In this document: one piece after another, positions 33,166-45,745 of the stretch
Position numbering within the stretch: the stretch's first letter is position 1
How the letters are laid out: every line of letters starts with the position of its first letter
DNA from: Phoronis australis
Lineage: Eukaryota > Phoronida > Phoronidae
Direction: 5' to 3'
DNA length: 64,000 bases
Assembly (NCBI GenBank): GCA_002633005.1
Contig: NMRA01000173.1
Location: 384,472 to 448,471, forward strand
Translations under genes and position numbers: made by a program
Notes under the pieces: model-generated
Database searches by the model: none
The model's input: the letters and a program-made list of their open reading frames with translations, nothing else
Told to the model about the DNA's origin: nothing

Positions 33166-34004
33166 GAAATGTGTTAGCTGTCGTCATTTAGCGCATGCTA
33201 TCTTGTTCGTAGCTAACCTTACTTTACAATAAATGTTACTTTATTTTCCTTGAACCCCTTTAGTGCTAAACTCCTCGGTATCTGTTCCGCTGAAGAGATT
33301 ACTAGTGGTCGTCGAGTTTACTGAAACCAGAATTATTTGTCCTAACGACTGGCCAATTTTTAATCAATCTAAATACAACTGAGACACAAATCTCCAAAGA
33401 GTGTTAATTTAAGTATAAAATACAGAGGAATTGCATAACACCTTTTGTTATTAATTTATAACGTCAATTACGTAGGAAATCTTTTTTCGCAGTGACAGTC
33501 CTGAGACAATACTTAGTTCAAACTAATCAATTATCCTATGAAAGGCGAGTAGGTCAAAGAAAGTCATCTGAGTCTCCACCCAATAAGCAAATCACGAAAT
33601 GCGTTTTGTTGTAATCTAATCATTAATCGATGCTTTATCTTAGACTCGGACAATTACGTCCAAATTAATCAAAGACTAAATTCAGTTACTAGAAAACAAG
33701 ATTCATTGAAAGCAGAGCCTGCTCAATTATTTTATTCACTCTAACAGTTTTATTTTCGATTAGATAGTTTATTACATTTATCACTTCATGTTACTAAGAT
33801 TTTTATGAAAATCCTCTTAGGTTGAGAATAACGAAACGTATGACAATAAAACAGATAGGCTGATGTACCTGAGAATCCATGTGCGTCCTCAGAATGTTTT
33901 ACTAGGACACGCTGGTACCTTAAAAAAATTCCTTTTTTGATTTTCCCCATTTTTTCTTTGCAGGGCCATTTAGAAAATTCATTAAGTAATGCCACAGGAA
34001 TTCT
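33166..34004. other. Intergenic, no supported feature
   Basis: AT-rich, no domain-like ORF and no clear repeat structure. Confidence 0.5.
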
Positions 34005-34150
34005 TATAGCTCCAGTATAGCTCCAGTATAGCTCCAGTATAGCTCCAGTATAGCTCCAGTATAGCTCCAGTATAGCTCCAGTATAGCTCCAGTATAGCTC
34101 CAGTATAGCTCCAGTATAGCTCCAGTATAGCTCCAGTATAGCTCCAGTAT
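34005..34150. repeat. 11-bp tandem repeat, about 13 perfect copies
   Basis: TATAGCTCCAG repeated about 13 times without visible change. The period is not a multiple of three, so frames rotate through it and the minus ORF (YTGAILELYWS) still stays open. Perfect identity suggests a young, probably length-variable locus. Confidence 0.97.
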
Positions 34151-36400
34151 TACCATTTATACACCACGCCATCATCCAAATCTTCACTCTCATTATCGCT
34201 GGTCATCGTCGCCGTCATCATCGCCGGTCACTCGCACCCAATCACTACGTTTAGATAATTAGTGTACACGTTATCGTACACCGTCGTAAAAAAATTATGC
34301 TAACACACAAGATTTTCTAGATTATCATTATTAAGCGAAATGTGAACAACAGCAAACTAACGAGACAGGCCTAAGTTACAAATCTAGACGTCCTGTTTTA
34401 TCGAGTAGCAAGGCTCTTTAATTACACAATGCCACGCTATTGCATTTGACTAAATTTTCCCATCATTAATATATTGAACAACACGAACAATGACCCGAGG
34501 GATTTAAAACCAACTGCCTCAGCATCGACAAAAACAAGTGCGTGAATATTAATGTCTTTTGCAACATTCTTGCTGGCCTACACTTGGTGGCAGAATATCT
34601 CGGAATTGTGTTTCTAAAGAGAATCAAGTCATTCGACCTTCAAATCCCTCTTGGGCCATTTGTGTTTAATTTAGCCAATATAGCTAACAGACTGACATCA
34701 TTATTATAACAAATTCGCTTTTTAATCACATAAATATCACACAAATGTCTAATTTCTGTAATGTATTACAACATGTATTATTCAGAGGTAATAAATGAGA
34801 CAAACTTGTAAATTTGTGTCAACGGGCACTCAGGCACACACACGTTTGTATCAACGGGCACTCCGGCACACACACGTTTTTGTAAGATTCCAAAACTGAT
34901 CTTCAGACATACTAATTCGTCCATAACTGTATCTTAATGTTTATTAAAAAAATATGATAAACAGTAATTGGAGTTAAGCTCAGAAAGCGCCAGACTATCT
35001 GGGCACGTTAAGGCATAACTTTGACGTTTCGTGTATCCGGCACGCTTCAAAACCAAAGTGTGACTTCGATTTATATTTCTGTAGTTGTGCCCTTGAAACA
35101 CTTTTTTTAGAGATTACTGAAACTATGATTTCGATCAGTTTTGCGTTTGTCTCCCTGTTCGTTGCAAACAGTTCGTATGGTCGCCACTACTTTAATTACC
35201 CCGGTTGATCAACGATTGCACGTTTGGCCCACTCAGTGGAATACTGATGGATTGTCAAAAAAGAAAGATCGATACCTCTGGACAGCCAATGCAGGACTCA
35301 ATTGTTGATTAGCTTAAGCGAGCGGGTCGAGTTCAATAACGGTAGTACCAGCTGAAAAACTAGGTCTCTCGAAATTTCGCGAGATCTCGTCGTGTGTAAT
35401 CAGTGAGCAAACATGATTTTAGGTCGATTTTTCTCGTTGCGAGAAGTTACTGAACTCAACCTAGAATCGCAGTTGTTTTTTGGCAGGTATACACATCGGA
35501 AAAGTGCAAACGGTTTTACTAATATACGTGCGCCTCTGAGACACTGTTGTGAGAGATCTATCGATGTACTGTCGATCTCGACACATACCGTCGCCCGCGC
35601 GACAATATGTGTAGATGTAAACATGTCGTGGCGGACAATATATATCACAACAAGCACTGTTGATAAAATAGATAGTGTAGCTCTTCTTTGGCCAACAAAT
35701 GAATGATTACCGAAAGAAACCACATCAGAGCCACACGAGGACCCGGTGGGACTCTTATGGGATCGTTTTTGCGTGTATTGGAAATATGTGGAAAACATGG
35801 AATATATGTTATTATTTATTCTCTTAATTTTGGTCTTTGTAAGAGCCGCTTATTTTTGATATTTCGATTAAATTAAGGAGTCTCCGAATTTCCATGCTGC
35901 CGACGGACGAAAACAAACTTCCAACGTACATTCAAATCCTACACTGGTGTTGCAGTCAATAATACATTCAAGTTTCTGTAGGAAATTCCATAAATCAGGT
36001 TTGCGCAGTAAATGAGAGTACCACACTTTTTCCGAAAGGCACCCTCGGTATCCAAAACAATTTAGCAAATTTGACGTTTCAGCCCCTGGGGATTCCCTTC
36101 GGAAAGGCGTCTGATATTTGCCAATAATGATTGTCCCGACCGGCCAACGGTAGCTCTGTGTATAGGTCCTGACGGTAGCCACTCAGGCCTGAAACGTGTT
36201 AGTGTGAACCTAGGTAGGCTTACTCTATGCAGACTATCCTTTGAATACTGAGTTCATCAAGTTTTATAATTATTAAATTTCGTAGCCCTGAAGTGAACTC
36301 CAAATTGACTAAGGAACAGTTTCAGACCAATCCCATAACAGTGAGTGATCTAAATCGGAAGCTGGCTTTTGTGATGGAAGGTGGGTTTATAGTCACTTGT
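34151..36400. other. Intergenic, no supported gene
   Basis: A short direct repeat (CAACGGGCACTCCGGCACACACACGTTT type) occurs twice at about 34818-34878. ORFs 35400-35798 and 35868-36182 on minus and 35413-35706 on plus overlap each other or lack any domain sign. Confidence 0.45.
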
Positions 36401-36568
36401 ATGTTCCCCTTGTCCTGTCTACACTCGATCCCCTGAGATGGATAGCTAACTCGGCGAAATGTTCCCCTTGTCCAATCTTCACTCCCCTGAGATGAGTAGC
36501 TAACTCGGCGAAATGTTCCCCTTGTCCTATCCTCACTCCCTAAGACAGATATCGAACTCAGTGAAATG
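36401..36568. repeat. ~54-58-bp tandem repeat, 3 copies
   Basis: Units start ATGTTCCCCTTGTCC and contain ACTCCCCTGAGATG followed by TAGCTAACTCGGCGAA. The copies differ by small insertions. Confidence 0.9.
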
Positions 36569-37650
36569 TTTGAGTTTTCACTATTCAGTGTCAGGGCACG
36601 CTCATTTTTGTTGCAAGAATAGGATTACAGAATATTTTTACCCGGATTTCAAACAAATTGTTTTGAATCGCACACATATTTTACGATCAAAAGTTCGAGG
36701 GGAAACACAACTGAATTTTGCTTTACGTCTAAGTTAAACCCAGATTTGTTTTGAAATGCACTTATCAGTATTTGTGAATGTTGTTGGTTCGTCAAAATGC
36801 TCAGCAAGGCCACAGATATTCAAGTACGAATAGCATCTTTAAGAAGGCCATGCGAAAGTTTACACTACAGATAAAAATTGTAAACCATATCGTCTGCTCT
36901 CAGTCGTTTGCTCTTTTTATGTATATTGGGCCATGATTATCTGTGGAGTGCATCCATTATTAAACCACCTGTGAAATGAGCGGCTTGCAGTTCATTTCGA
37001 ATGAGTTGTGAAGCCAGATAGATTACTTCATAGTGACTCAGACAGCAGTAATGCTAAAATGGAGGATTATTTTACTTCCAATTAAACCAACTTGCTTTGT
37101 TCTTTCAAATGACGTCGATGGTCATCAACGAAGCAGACGATTTGTTTTTACTGCAAATCATGCACACTCATTGACAAGTGTTGATCATGATAACGCGCCG
37201 ACGAGACTTTAATGATGGCTGTGAAAATAAATCGCCGCCTGATGAAACATCGAAGCAATATCTCAAGAAGTAAACTACAACTGGGCCTTACACAAAATAC
37301 ACTCTTTTGACCCTAGCCAAGTTTATGCTGTACATATGAATGGATTGTCAAAAGTGTGCTCGGGTGAAAGGTCAGAGCAAATATACAATTTAGAAAATGC
37401 TTCGGCGCTGCTTTAGATATCCCAGCAGTGGGAAATCATAAAAATATCTGACTCGACCATAACGCGTTTATCGGTATTAGTTGTACCCGGGAGATTACTT
37501 GTTACAGTGTGGACTGTCATCAGGAAGTTTGTTTCACAAACCACCCGGTCAGCTGACTGGAATTTCGATGCGGTCGTGGTGGAGCAATTCAATCCACATT
37601 GTCTACGTGTGACTAGCTAAGATCAGCTGCTCTCAAACGTTTGTGTCTGA
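36569..37650. other. Intergenic upstream of the plus-strand exon
   Basis: No gene supported. May contain the promoter of the exon at 37840. Confidence 0.4.
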
Positions 37651-37839
37651 TAGTTATCCTCCGTCGTAACACACTGACGGTTTGCTAGGGACAACGTGTC
37701 ATTTTGTGAAACTCCGTGACTGGGAAACCTCTCATTGAACTATGCTATTGTAATCCCGGTGGCCTGGTTCTAAACGCGACTGTTGATTTGTCAGTGGATA
37801 AACTCATCTCTCAGCGCGATCTGTCATCAGTGCGTTACT

Positions 37840-38047
37840 ATGGCAACGGCTGTCGATGGGAATAATAAGGGGACGGACGGTGCAGTGTTCTCAAAACGAA
37901 ACTCGCTATCACCGCTAAAAGAGCGGTTGCATGATGAAAGATTGAGAACCCCCGGAAACACAATCCTGGAACCTATGCTGAACGGATCAGCCGGCATCGG
38001 GATGGCCAAAAAGGTCAGCCCGGCCCGCTGTATGGATACTCTGCTGG
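37840..38047 (+). CDS. Candidate first coding exon of an unrecognised gene
   Basis: Open from ATG at 37840 (context ACTATGG) for 69 codons plus one base to a strong donor CTGG|GTGAGT. The product begins MATAVDGNNKGTDGAVFSKR, then NSLSPLKERLHDERLRTPGN and ILEPMLNGSAGIGMAKKVSP, ending ARCMDTLLG. Hydrophilic, probably disordered, with SP and TP sites that could be phosphorylated. Codon use is more balanced and GC-richer than the surrounding non-coding DNA, and stop-free length is good for such a short window. An in-frame upstream ATG at 37783 exists but gives a hydrophobic, cysteine-containing extension that I judge less likely. I do not recognise the family and found no certain second exon within 26 kb. 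Confidence 0.55.
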
Positions 38048-39555
38048 GTGAGTAGATGTCACTGTGCACAAGTACTTCAAACTGAAAAAAACAAAGTTTA
38101 TTTTGCTGACCTTATTCCTGTCCCCGCAATATGTAAACATCTACATGCTTTCAGTCAGGATCAGTTGTCATAGAAGACTTATGCTTTCTGCTCGTAATTA
38201 GATTGGCACTTGTAGATTCCTATGTCTTCTGGCTCGTGACTCGACGTAAAGTGACTAACAGTAGCTTAGCAACGAAGTATGGTCCTCCCAGCAAGGGCGC
38301 AGAATGATCACCTCAACAAAACGTTTGTCTGTTACTTTTAATTCCACGTAGATAGTCAACAGTAGCACCTCTGTTTATAAGGTCAATTTCCGGTTATACG
38401 CTTTGGTGTAAAACTCAACATTATCCAACAGGATGTAAGTTTCACAGCTTCGTATTATACAGCTTAAAATATTTATGAAAAATATTGTTAGATTCAGAAT
38501 GATTGATTATAAACGGAATAATTACAAGATAACAAACAAGCTTTGTTTTGAACGTTCTCTACAGGTTTGTCAACTCAGTTTCTATATAAGGAAGCCAATA
38601 CAGGCAGAAACCTGGCGAAGCCGCTTGTGTAACGAGGCTAGGACACTTGTTGATGTTAAAAACTTGTGCGTGGTCATACGTTCGTTTTGCCCCGATTACG
38701 AAGTTCGCGCTAACAACTACTTATACACGGTGTTGGTTGTCTCGTTTTTGTCTGCGTCTGCGTCTGTGTCCTATGTGCGTTTAAAGGCATAGTGGTTTAT
38801 ACGCTTTTACATGTTCGCTCACCATTCATATACCACTAAACGAACGGGTCTGTTTTTTGGGTGTGTGTGAAAAAGTCATTGACATCCATCCTGAAAATTA
38901 AATGTTAGCGAAAGTTGTTGTTCTGTGTATAGGTTAAGTTGGTACATGTGTTCATTATGCAAAGTCTATTAAGACATTGCCCGTGGGTAATTAGCCATGT
39001 ATGTTTTTTAAATTAGTAACAGTCAATGAACTTCCTGTGAACAAAACATCGCAAGTAGGTGGCTTGTTTTGCAGGCTTACCTCTTAGTTTTTAAAGGTGA
39101 ATTGTGTCATTTCTCTCGTCATCAGTTAAAAGCACTCTTTAACACCAGTTCACACCACTGTTTAGTCAGTCGCTGCTAGCCTTGTAAGTTATCTCTTCAC
39201 CCACGCGGTCGATGCGATTCCTCATCGATAGCACATCAGGACAGCAGCTATTTTGATTCTCTTGGGGATTTGAGTTCAGCAAACAGTCATTGTAACGTAG
39301 TTTTTTATTTTGATAAACATTTGTTATTTCTTCAAGTTGCCATTTACTGGAAATCTGACATAGGGACGGGAAGTGTGACGTCACCTTAGTGTGAGATTCC
39401 GTCGTCTTTGTCATTTCTCAGTGGAAATTACAATAGGTCAAAATATAACTGGAAATTCACCAGCTACACCCTGTTTTAGAACATGCGTGGTCAATGGTTC
39501 ACAGATAGTGTGGCATGAACTTCAGATTTTGAAAAGGTTAGTTTTGCTGGTTTGA
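38048..39555. other. Presumed intron, no supported feature
   Basis: Follows the donor at 38048. ORFs at 38475-38792 (plus) and 39166-39414 (minus) have no domain sign or splice support. Confidence 0.4.
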
Positions 39556-39701
39556 CATGGGCGGCGCAGCACTGAAAAATGTGGTGCGGGGGGCTAAAGC
39601 CCCCAGCCCCGCTGTGATGCGCCGCCTATAGACCATGGGCAGCGCAGCACTGAAAAAAATGGGGAGCTATAGCCCCCACCCCCTACGGTGCGCCACCCAT
39701 G
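39556..39701. mobile_element. Inverted-repeat element with internal tandem halves
   Basis: Ends are CATGGGCGGCGCA and, inverted, CATGGGTGGCGCA. The interior is a duplicated half: GCAGCACTGAAAAAT then GCTAAAGCCCCC in one half and GCAGCACTGAAAAAAATGG then GCTATAGCCCCC in the other, with CCGCCTATAGACCATGGGC between. GC-rich, strongly self-complementary, about 146 bases. MITE-like. Confidence 0.75.
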
Positions 39702-41046
39702 TTTAAACAAGGGTGTTAGTGCAATGGAATAATCCACCGCCATATTGTTTATCTCAATATTTGGAGTAAGAATGTGACGTAATCACGTTCCATTCCTATT
39801 AAATATGTGGTGGTCGTCAATAAATATTGGTATACCAACCAATTTTCTTGACAAGTTTCTGAAAAATTCTGCCGCGTTTTTAGCACTTCAGAGGAAGTGG
39901 TTCAAAATCAATTAAAACCTTTTAATTTGGCAGATTCACGAGAGTGATTCAGTTTGCCGGATCTTCACATCACTCTGCACCATGTATTTCACAGCTATTT
40001 ATTTTCATTTGCATAATATTCTGCCAATAGTTTATCAGGTTAATAGTGGTAGTCAACATGGTCTAGTCAATGCAGTCATTTGGATGACATTATTTTTAAT
40101 TCAATCAGAATGTAACGATGAGAATCTGAGGGCATTTGGTTTAACACTTTAATATACAGAAAATGTTACAATTTCAGTTCAATTAAGTTTAGAGAAATAG
40201 CAAATACGTTTGTGAATGAGGTTGATATTTTTAACACCAGATCACAGTTTATAGCAATTTTCCACTGCTGTTTTACTGTGTATCATGCTAGACACAAAAT
40301 ACAAACCACTCTTTTTATCGATGAAAAGCAACTACTGTTAAACGACTCAGAATTAACAAACTCAAAGTGTCAGTTTTATTGTAACATTTTCTGCATATCA
40401 AAGTGTCACTTTCGGTTTCTTTGGTTTAGTTTAAGGGTGTCGAAACAAACCACAATCTGTCATGTATTGAACAATGAATCACTCGCTCAAAATGCCGCAA
40501 AAATATTTTCAAAACTGCCTCGAACTGAAGTTCACGCTCATATTTTTAGTCTTGGTTAGTGTGAGTAAAAACACTTTATCTTCATACGTTGAGATTTCTA
40601 TTCATGGGTACCTTCCAACAGCTTGCACGGTGTCAAACCTAATTAGTCACAGACTTGCAAGCATTGTTAATTAAAGCCTCCTTTAACTTGGACTTTTATC
40701 TGCGAGTGGACAATTTGTCTCGCTTGTACTAAATATACATTTTCAAAGAAGCTGGGGCTATTGGTGGTGTGCCAGTGGCTGCATAAATTGTCGCTCCTTC
40801 AGAAATGTTGACTAAATTTTCCAAATTAATTTCAACGACTGGTGGCACTACTATCGTTCGCACCATGCACGCCACCGCCTGGTCTTTTGAAAACTGGCCA
40901 CGTCATTTTTCATCTCATTTGTATTCACCTATGTCACCAACTCATTACGTCATCAACATGCTCTTGTGAAACTCGCCATTCTCGTGATTTCGACATTCCT
41001 GCTAACATCGTGACACCAAAGTGTAAATTTCATAAATGCTGAGAAA
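39702..41046. other. Presumed intron or intergenic, no gene supported
   Basis: ORFs 40212-40559 and 40474-40674 overlap in different frames without a domain signature. Confidence 0.4.
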
Positions 41047-41260
41047 AGCATGACATAAAATGTGTCACCGCATCGTAACCTTGCCAGTGACACCGCCACT
41101 TATGACATGAAATGTGTCACCGCATCGTAACCTTGCCACTGACACCGCCACTTATGACATGAAATGTGTCACCGCATCGTAACCTTGCCAGTGACACCGC
41201 CACTTATGACATGAAATGTGTCACCGCATCGTAACCTTGCCACTGACACCGCCACTTCCG
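41047..41260. repeat. 52-bp tandem repeat, 4 copies
   Basis: The unit runs ATGACATGAAATGTGTCACC then GCATCGTAACCTTGCCACTG then ACACCGCCACTT. Copies alternate CCAGTG / CCACTG at one site, so copies 1 and 3 match, and copies 2 and 4 match, indicating duplication of a dimer. Confidence 0.95.
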
Positions 41261-41460
41261 TCAAGTGTAGCGTAGCTTTCTGCTTGGCTTAGTAGTTTCT
41301 CGTATTGCTGGATTCTGCTGAATGAAAGATAGGTTGGTTTGTGACAGTCCACCTGTACATCTTTACTATATTAATGGATATTCAGGCAAATTATGAGACT
41401 ACTAAATTGTACAAGTTGCACTGTTCCCACAACATGTGCCGTAACAGGACATTCGGTATT

Positions 41461-41492
41461 TTTGTAGCCTCAAATTGATTTGAGGCTACAGA
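41461..41492. repeat. Perfect 13-bp hairpin
   Basis: TGTAGCCTCAAAT-TG-ATTTGAGGCTACA is a perfect inverted repeat with a two-base spacer. Weaker symmetry continues outwards (CATTCGG on the left, CCGAATG on the right), suggesting a palindromic element whose left arm has lost a few bases. Confidence 0.85.
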
Positions 41493-42530
41493 AATATCCA
41501 AGGTGTTCCGAATGGTAATAAATTATTATCGGTCATTGTACATCACGTGTTTTACCTTTTTTCACCAGTCAACTGATACTGACTAATGGGACTCCTTCGA
41601 ACGGGTCAAGTACCCTACTGTGCGGTACTTTCCATAAGAGAGTTTACATTAAATTTAGCAATAACGCTGATTGACAACCGTCTATTAATTAATCCAGATA
41701 ATTAAGTCATCTGATTACAGTAACACCACCCCGGGATTACTAGGCAACCTGTTTCTTTGTCTATTAAACAGATGGTCAGAAAATAAAAATAGGTTGTCAG
41801 TTTCACAGCTGAGCATTTGCAATTATTTTTGCCCTATTTTATCGTCGTCTTCAGAAATGTTTATTAGGTTACTATGCATAGGCTTTGTTTGTTTTGATGG
41901 CGTTCCATAAGTCGACCTGATACGTACACTTTTGAGGCATCTTTGAAATTATTGTAAGTGGTCGTGTTTACTAACAGTTTTCCGCAGATTTTTACTACAT
42001 GAGCGGGCGTTGAATGGTTACATAAGACCAAATGCAAGTGTTCAAATGTATCTAGTTTGGGAACATGGTAGTTCAGAAATGGCTGATCCGATTCGTCTGA
42101 CTGGAAACTTTTAGAAGCCATGATGTTTTGTTTTCCAAAATGGTGTTAGGAATTATTTCTAGAATGTTCCACTTTTCCACGAAGAATTAAAAAGGGCGTT
42201 TATGATTTTTATGTTATAAAGAATAAAATTTCCATGAAACGAAAAGGATGATAAGTTAGAAAACTGTGCATCGTGTTTGAAATTTCTGATTGAATAAGTA
42301 TATCTAACAAAATTGGTCATATTATTATTAATACTGTTCTTTTACTATGAACACATGTTTCATTTTTTACTAAATTTTAATAACAACACATGGTCATATA
42401 ACCTAACTAATGGCAGTTTATTATAAAGTCAAAAATCCAATTCCGCAGACTGTCTGCTTTCACACAATACTTTTACTGAGTTAAAGTCTATACTTTTGTA
42501 GATATGTGGTTAATAATACAGACTTGTCGA
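41493..42530. other. No supported feature
   Basis: The minus ORF 41864-42121 shows no recognisable domain. AT-rich. Confidence 0.4.
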
Positions 42531-42531
42531 T

Positions 42532-42582
42532 AAGGTCCTATGGGGTCCTACATAAGGTCCTACGGGGTCCTACGGGATCCTA
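42532..42582. repeat. ~10-bp GGTCCTACGG-type repeats
   Basis: About five imperfect copies of (A)GGTCCTAYGG sit directly before the MITE at 42586. Confidence 0.8.
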
Positions 42583-42585
42583 CAC

Positions 42586-42824
42586 CATGCGCGCACCCAG
42601 GGGGGGGGGGGGCTCGGGGCTCGAAGGAGCTCCCCATTTGGCGAAGTGGACAAAAAACAAAAAGTCCGAGAAAATGAGACAAAAGTCCACTAAACAAGGA
42701 CAAACGAGAAATTCACAGTGGTGCGCCCGTTTTTTTTTTTAGTCCGCCGGCCATTTTGTTACTAAAAGGTGCTCAACGTTAGGAATTCGAGCCCCCCACA
42801 TTGAAGGCTGGGTGTGCGCGCATG
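42586..42824. mobile_element. MITE family with CATGCGCGCACCCAG ends, copy 2
   Basis: Terminal inverted repeats CATGCGCGCACCCAG and CATGCGCGCACACCCAG flank about 240 bases; poly-G next to the left end and poly-T inside. Shares the TTTGGCGAAGTGG, AAAAGTCCACTAAA and TTCGAGCCC blocks with 32924-33165. Non-coding. Confidence 0.9.
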
Positions 42825-43002
42825 TTACACTCCCCTTAAAGGATTTGCTAATGCTCTTACTCGACTTTTAAACTGCACATGGCCCCTATCGTAGCATAAA
42901 AGGATAGTAAATACAAAAGAAGTTTGCACACATTTTCTGTTCTGCTTCTGTGCGAACTCAACATACGTGTATATTAGACTGAGCTCGAGCACAATGAGTA
43001 AC

Positions 43003-43154
43003 TTCCTAATCCTAGTTTGCACTTGATGACCTCAGCATTAGGACTAAGAGTTCGAGCCTAAACTCTAAATTTCCAGTTTTCACTCGAAATCGAGCTTTTA
43101 TTCGAGTTTGTATCACGGATATAGGGGTCATCAAGTGCAAACCTAGACTAGGAA
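43003..43154. mobile_element. Fold-back element, 29-bp inverted ends
   Basis: TTCCTAATCCTAGTTTGCAC plus TTGATGACC on the left matches, inverted, TTCCTAGTCTAGGTTTGCAC plus TTGATGACC on the right. The central 95 bases are AT-rich and include a second small inverted pair (ACTCGAAATCGAG). Likely a palindromic MITE. Confidence 0.7.
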
Positions 43155-45579
43155 CTGGTATGCATAAACCATAATGTAGTCGAGTGCAGACTAATAACTC
43201 TGGTCTTGAATTCATCCAACAGTACGGGAACAGAAAATGACAAAAAACAGTTTCGATTTCGGGGACAAAGACTGGACCCCGGCCCCTGATGTCAGCTTTG
43301 AGGCATTGGTTTCAAAATGTGTTGGGTGCATACCAAATAGCGTGATGTTTTGGATTGTGATTTAACTAAACTTGAAATACTGGGTACAACAGTGTGAAAA
43401 TATAGATGTTGGAAACAACGGAATTGACAATATGCTCTTGCAGAACAAATATCCAGACAGGCTTGAAACAAACGAATGGAAACAAAGGATTAAAAAAAAT
43501 ATTCTTCTACTCGTTCGACAGTCGTGCGTTTGAGTACAGTTTGTAAAAATCCATATCAGATTGTCAATTATTCAACCTAGCATTATTAAGACACGTGTCG
43601 GTTAAATAGCTCATTAGAAACACAAGTCGCCGCCGTGACAAATTGTAAACTTTACGTCGCTATTTCAAATGTCACACTCAATTAACCCCTTTGTCATTGA
43701 AAATCACAATACGTCGGTGAGCCTAGATTTTCCAAGCACGCGCATTTTCCGACAGTGGGTGTATTTGTTTTATAAGAGTAACTGGATGCTGTGTACACTT
43801 TCTTGTAAATCATGTCAGCTAATGGTGGAACAATTTCTTACAGTCTAGCTATTTCACGGAAATATTTGCAAGATTTCGTACACTGCATATACAAACGAAT
43901 CTGGTTGCTTTGCTGTGATAAACGAACATAGTTCAGTAACCGCTTAACGTAATTTTTAAATTTCTAGTTCTAGGTAAGCTTTCAGGCTAGTTTTGCCTGT
44001 GGCCACTGATGTCAACGAGATTTTATCGAACAATGCGTCCAGTATCTAATACACGCAACCACTCCTCGTGGTTTTACTCACAACAACTACTGTTTTCATA
44101 AAATCATCATTCACGACTGAATATTCAAGTTTCGGAAATGATCACTTCAGAAAACTAAGTCAACAACAGCTGTTTATTGGCGCAAAGTTTATCCGTGCAC
44201 AAGTCATTTGCGTTTGTGGACTAAGTTCTAAGTTCCCATTGTGCTCTCGTCTGTAGTTCAGCCTTAGAACAAGTTGATTCCTCTAGATCCCTAACGTAAT
44301 AGAGAGTGACTTGCCCACGAAGACTTCTTTATTTTTTAAATAAGACTTTGAAGATGATTCAAGTTTCCAGTCGGTAAGTGACTAATAAGTTATCCCACGC
44401 TTGTATGACGTCACAGAAGGAACTGTAGGAGCTTTTTGTATCATTTAGTCCAATTTGTCCTTCGTTCACTTCTTGCACGTATCATGTGACCGATGAAATA
44501 CAAGACGACTGGTCACAAACCATGTACAAGCATTTAATACTGTTGAGAATGTCAGACCGCTTTGATAGGAGTTTTAACCGACCGAGTTCTTGGTAGCATT
44601 CGCAAATGTTATGGATCAGTGAACATTGCCACGGATCGGCGTGAAATTGATATATAATTGTGGATATCTATAGAAAGTCGACGGATTGTATTATCTGACA
44701 AAATGATTAAGTTGAGCAGAAAAAAATTGACCTTAAAATCAAAATGTCATTTGGTAAATTTGACTGAATATAAGACACGTCGGCCGAAAACAACCAGGTG
44801 CGTGGCACAAAAGAAAGTGATCGCGTGCTTCAAAAATTTGTTAGCAGATTTTAATGATTTGCGGGTAAGCCATGTTTTTTCTTAACAATTTTTTTATTCA
44901 GATTATGACATAAATACTTACAAAAATGGATCCAGTCTGCACATTAGATGTCAAATTTGCACACGTCTACGCTTGATTGACACTCTCCCAGATGGATCAA
45001 TTATCCGCAACGTTCTTACAACGGCTACGAAAAATGAATCGCGAAGTACCATACCTACATAATGCGTTATACACCAGAAGGGGAAGGGGTCAAACTCTGT
45101 GGTATCTACGGTACCTACAATGAACCAACAGATATTTTGTGGGCGGAATGATTAGCTATTAATAAATCATTTGTACTGGCAATATTAGAAGCGCGAACTA
45201 GCCTACGTTGAAAAAGTCACCTAAGTATGACGCGATTAAAATAGGCGTGTCCATTCTGCATTTAATCGCCAGTGAACGTGAACAGCTACAGGGCAAAATG
45301 CAACAGAAAAGTATTAACGTCTTTCAAAAAGATTTCGCAGCACATTTGACATCGCCGAAGTGAACGCACTTAACAATTTTAACGACAATGGCGTCCTTAA
45401 CTGAAGTATTAAAATCGACAATTTCTCAACAGGCGCCTCTTGTTAATGAAGTCAAATTTGATCGGTAGCCATTTTTTGATTTGGAGGTCGAAGTAGCTGA
45501 ATGAACTATTTTCTGCGCAAGTGGTGACATCATTGGTTACGTCACTGCATGAAGAAGCACGCGATGCAAGTTGTTCACT
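43155..45579. other. No supported gene
   Basis: AT-rich. The ORF 44658-44885 is very basic and runs to a weak donor-like GCGGGTAAGC, but has no domain sign. Confidence 0.4.
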
Positions 45580-45595
45580 TTACCGTACAAAAGGA

Positions 45596-45745
45596 CTGAG
45601 ACATATTTCCAGCAGTGACAAGCTAAGCACGATATATTCTTTACCGTAGACAGGGACATATTTGAAGCAGTGACAAGCTAAGCACGATGTATTCTTTACC
45701 GTACACTGGGACATATTTGAAGCAGTGACAAGCTAAGCACGATGC
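45596..45745. repeat. 55-bp tandem repeat, nearly 3 copies
   Basis: Unit GGGACATATTTGAAGCAGTG then ACAAGCTAAGCACGATGTAT then TCTTTACCGTACACT. The first copy is more diverged and the third is cut short. Confidence 0.93.

Noticed and set aside
33786-34193. 135-codon minus ORF with GAILELYWSYT repeats
   Set aside because: Driven by the 11-bp repeat.
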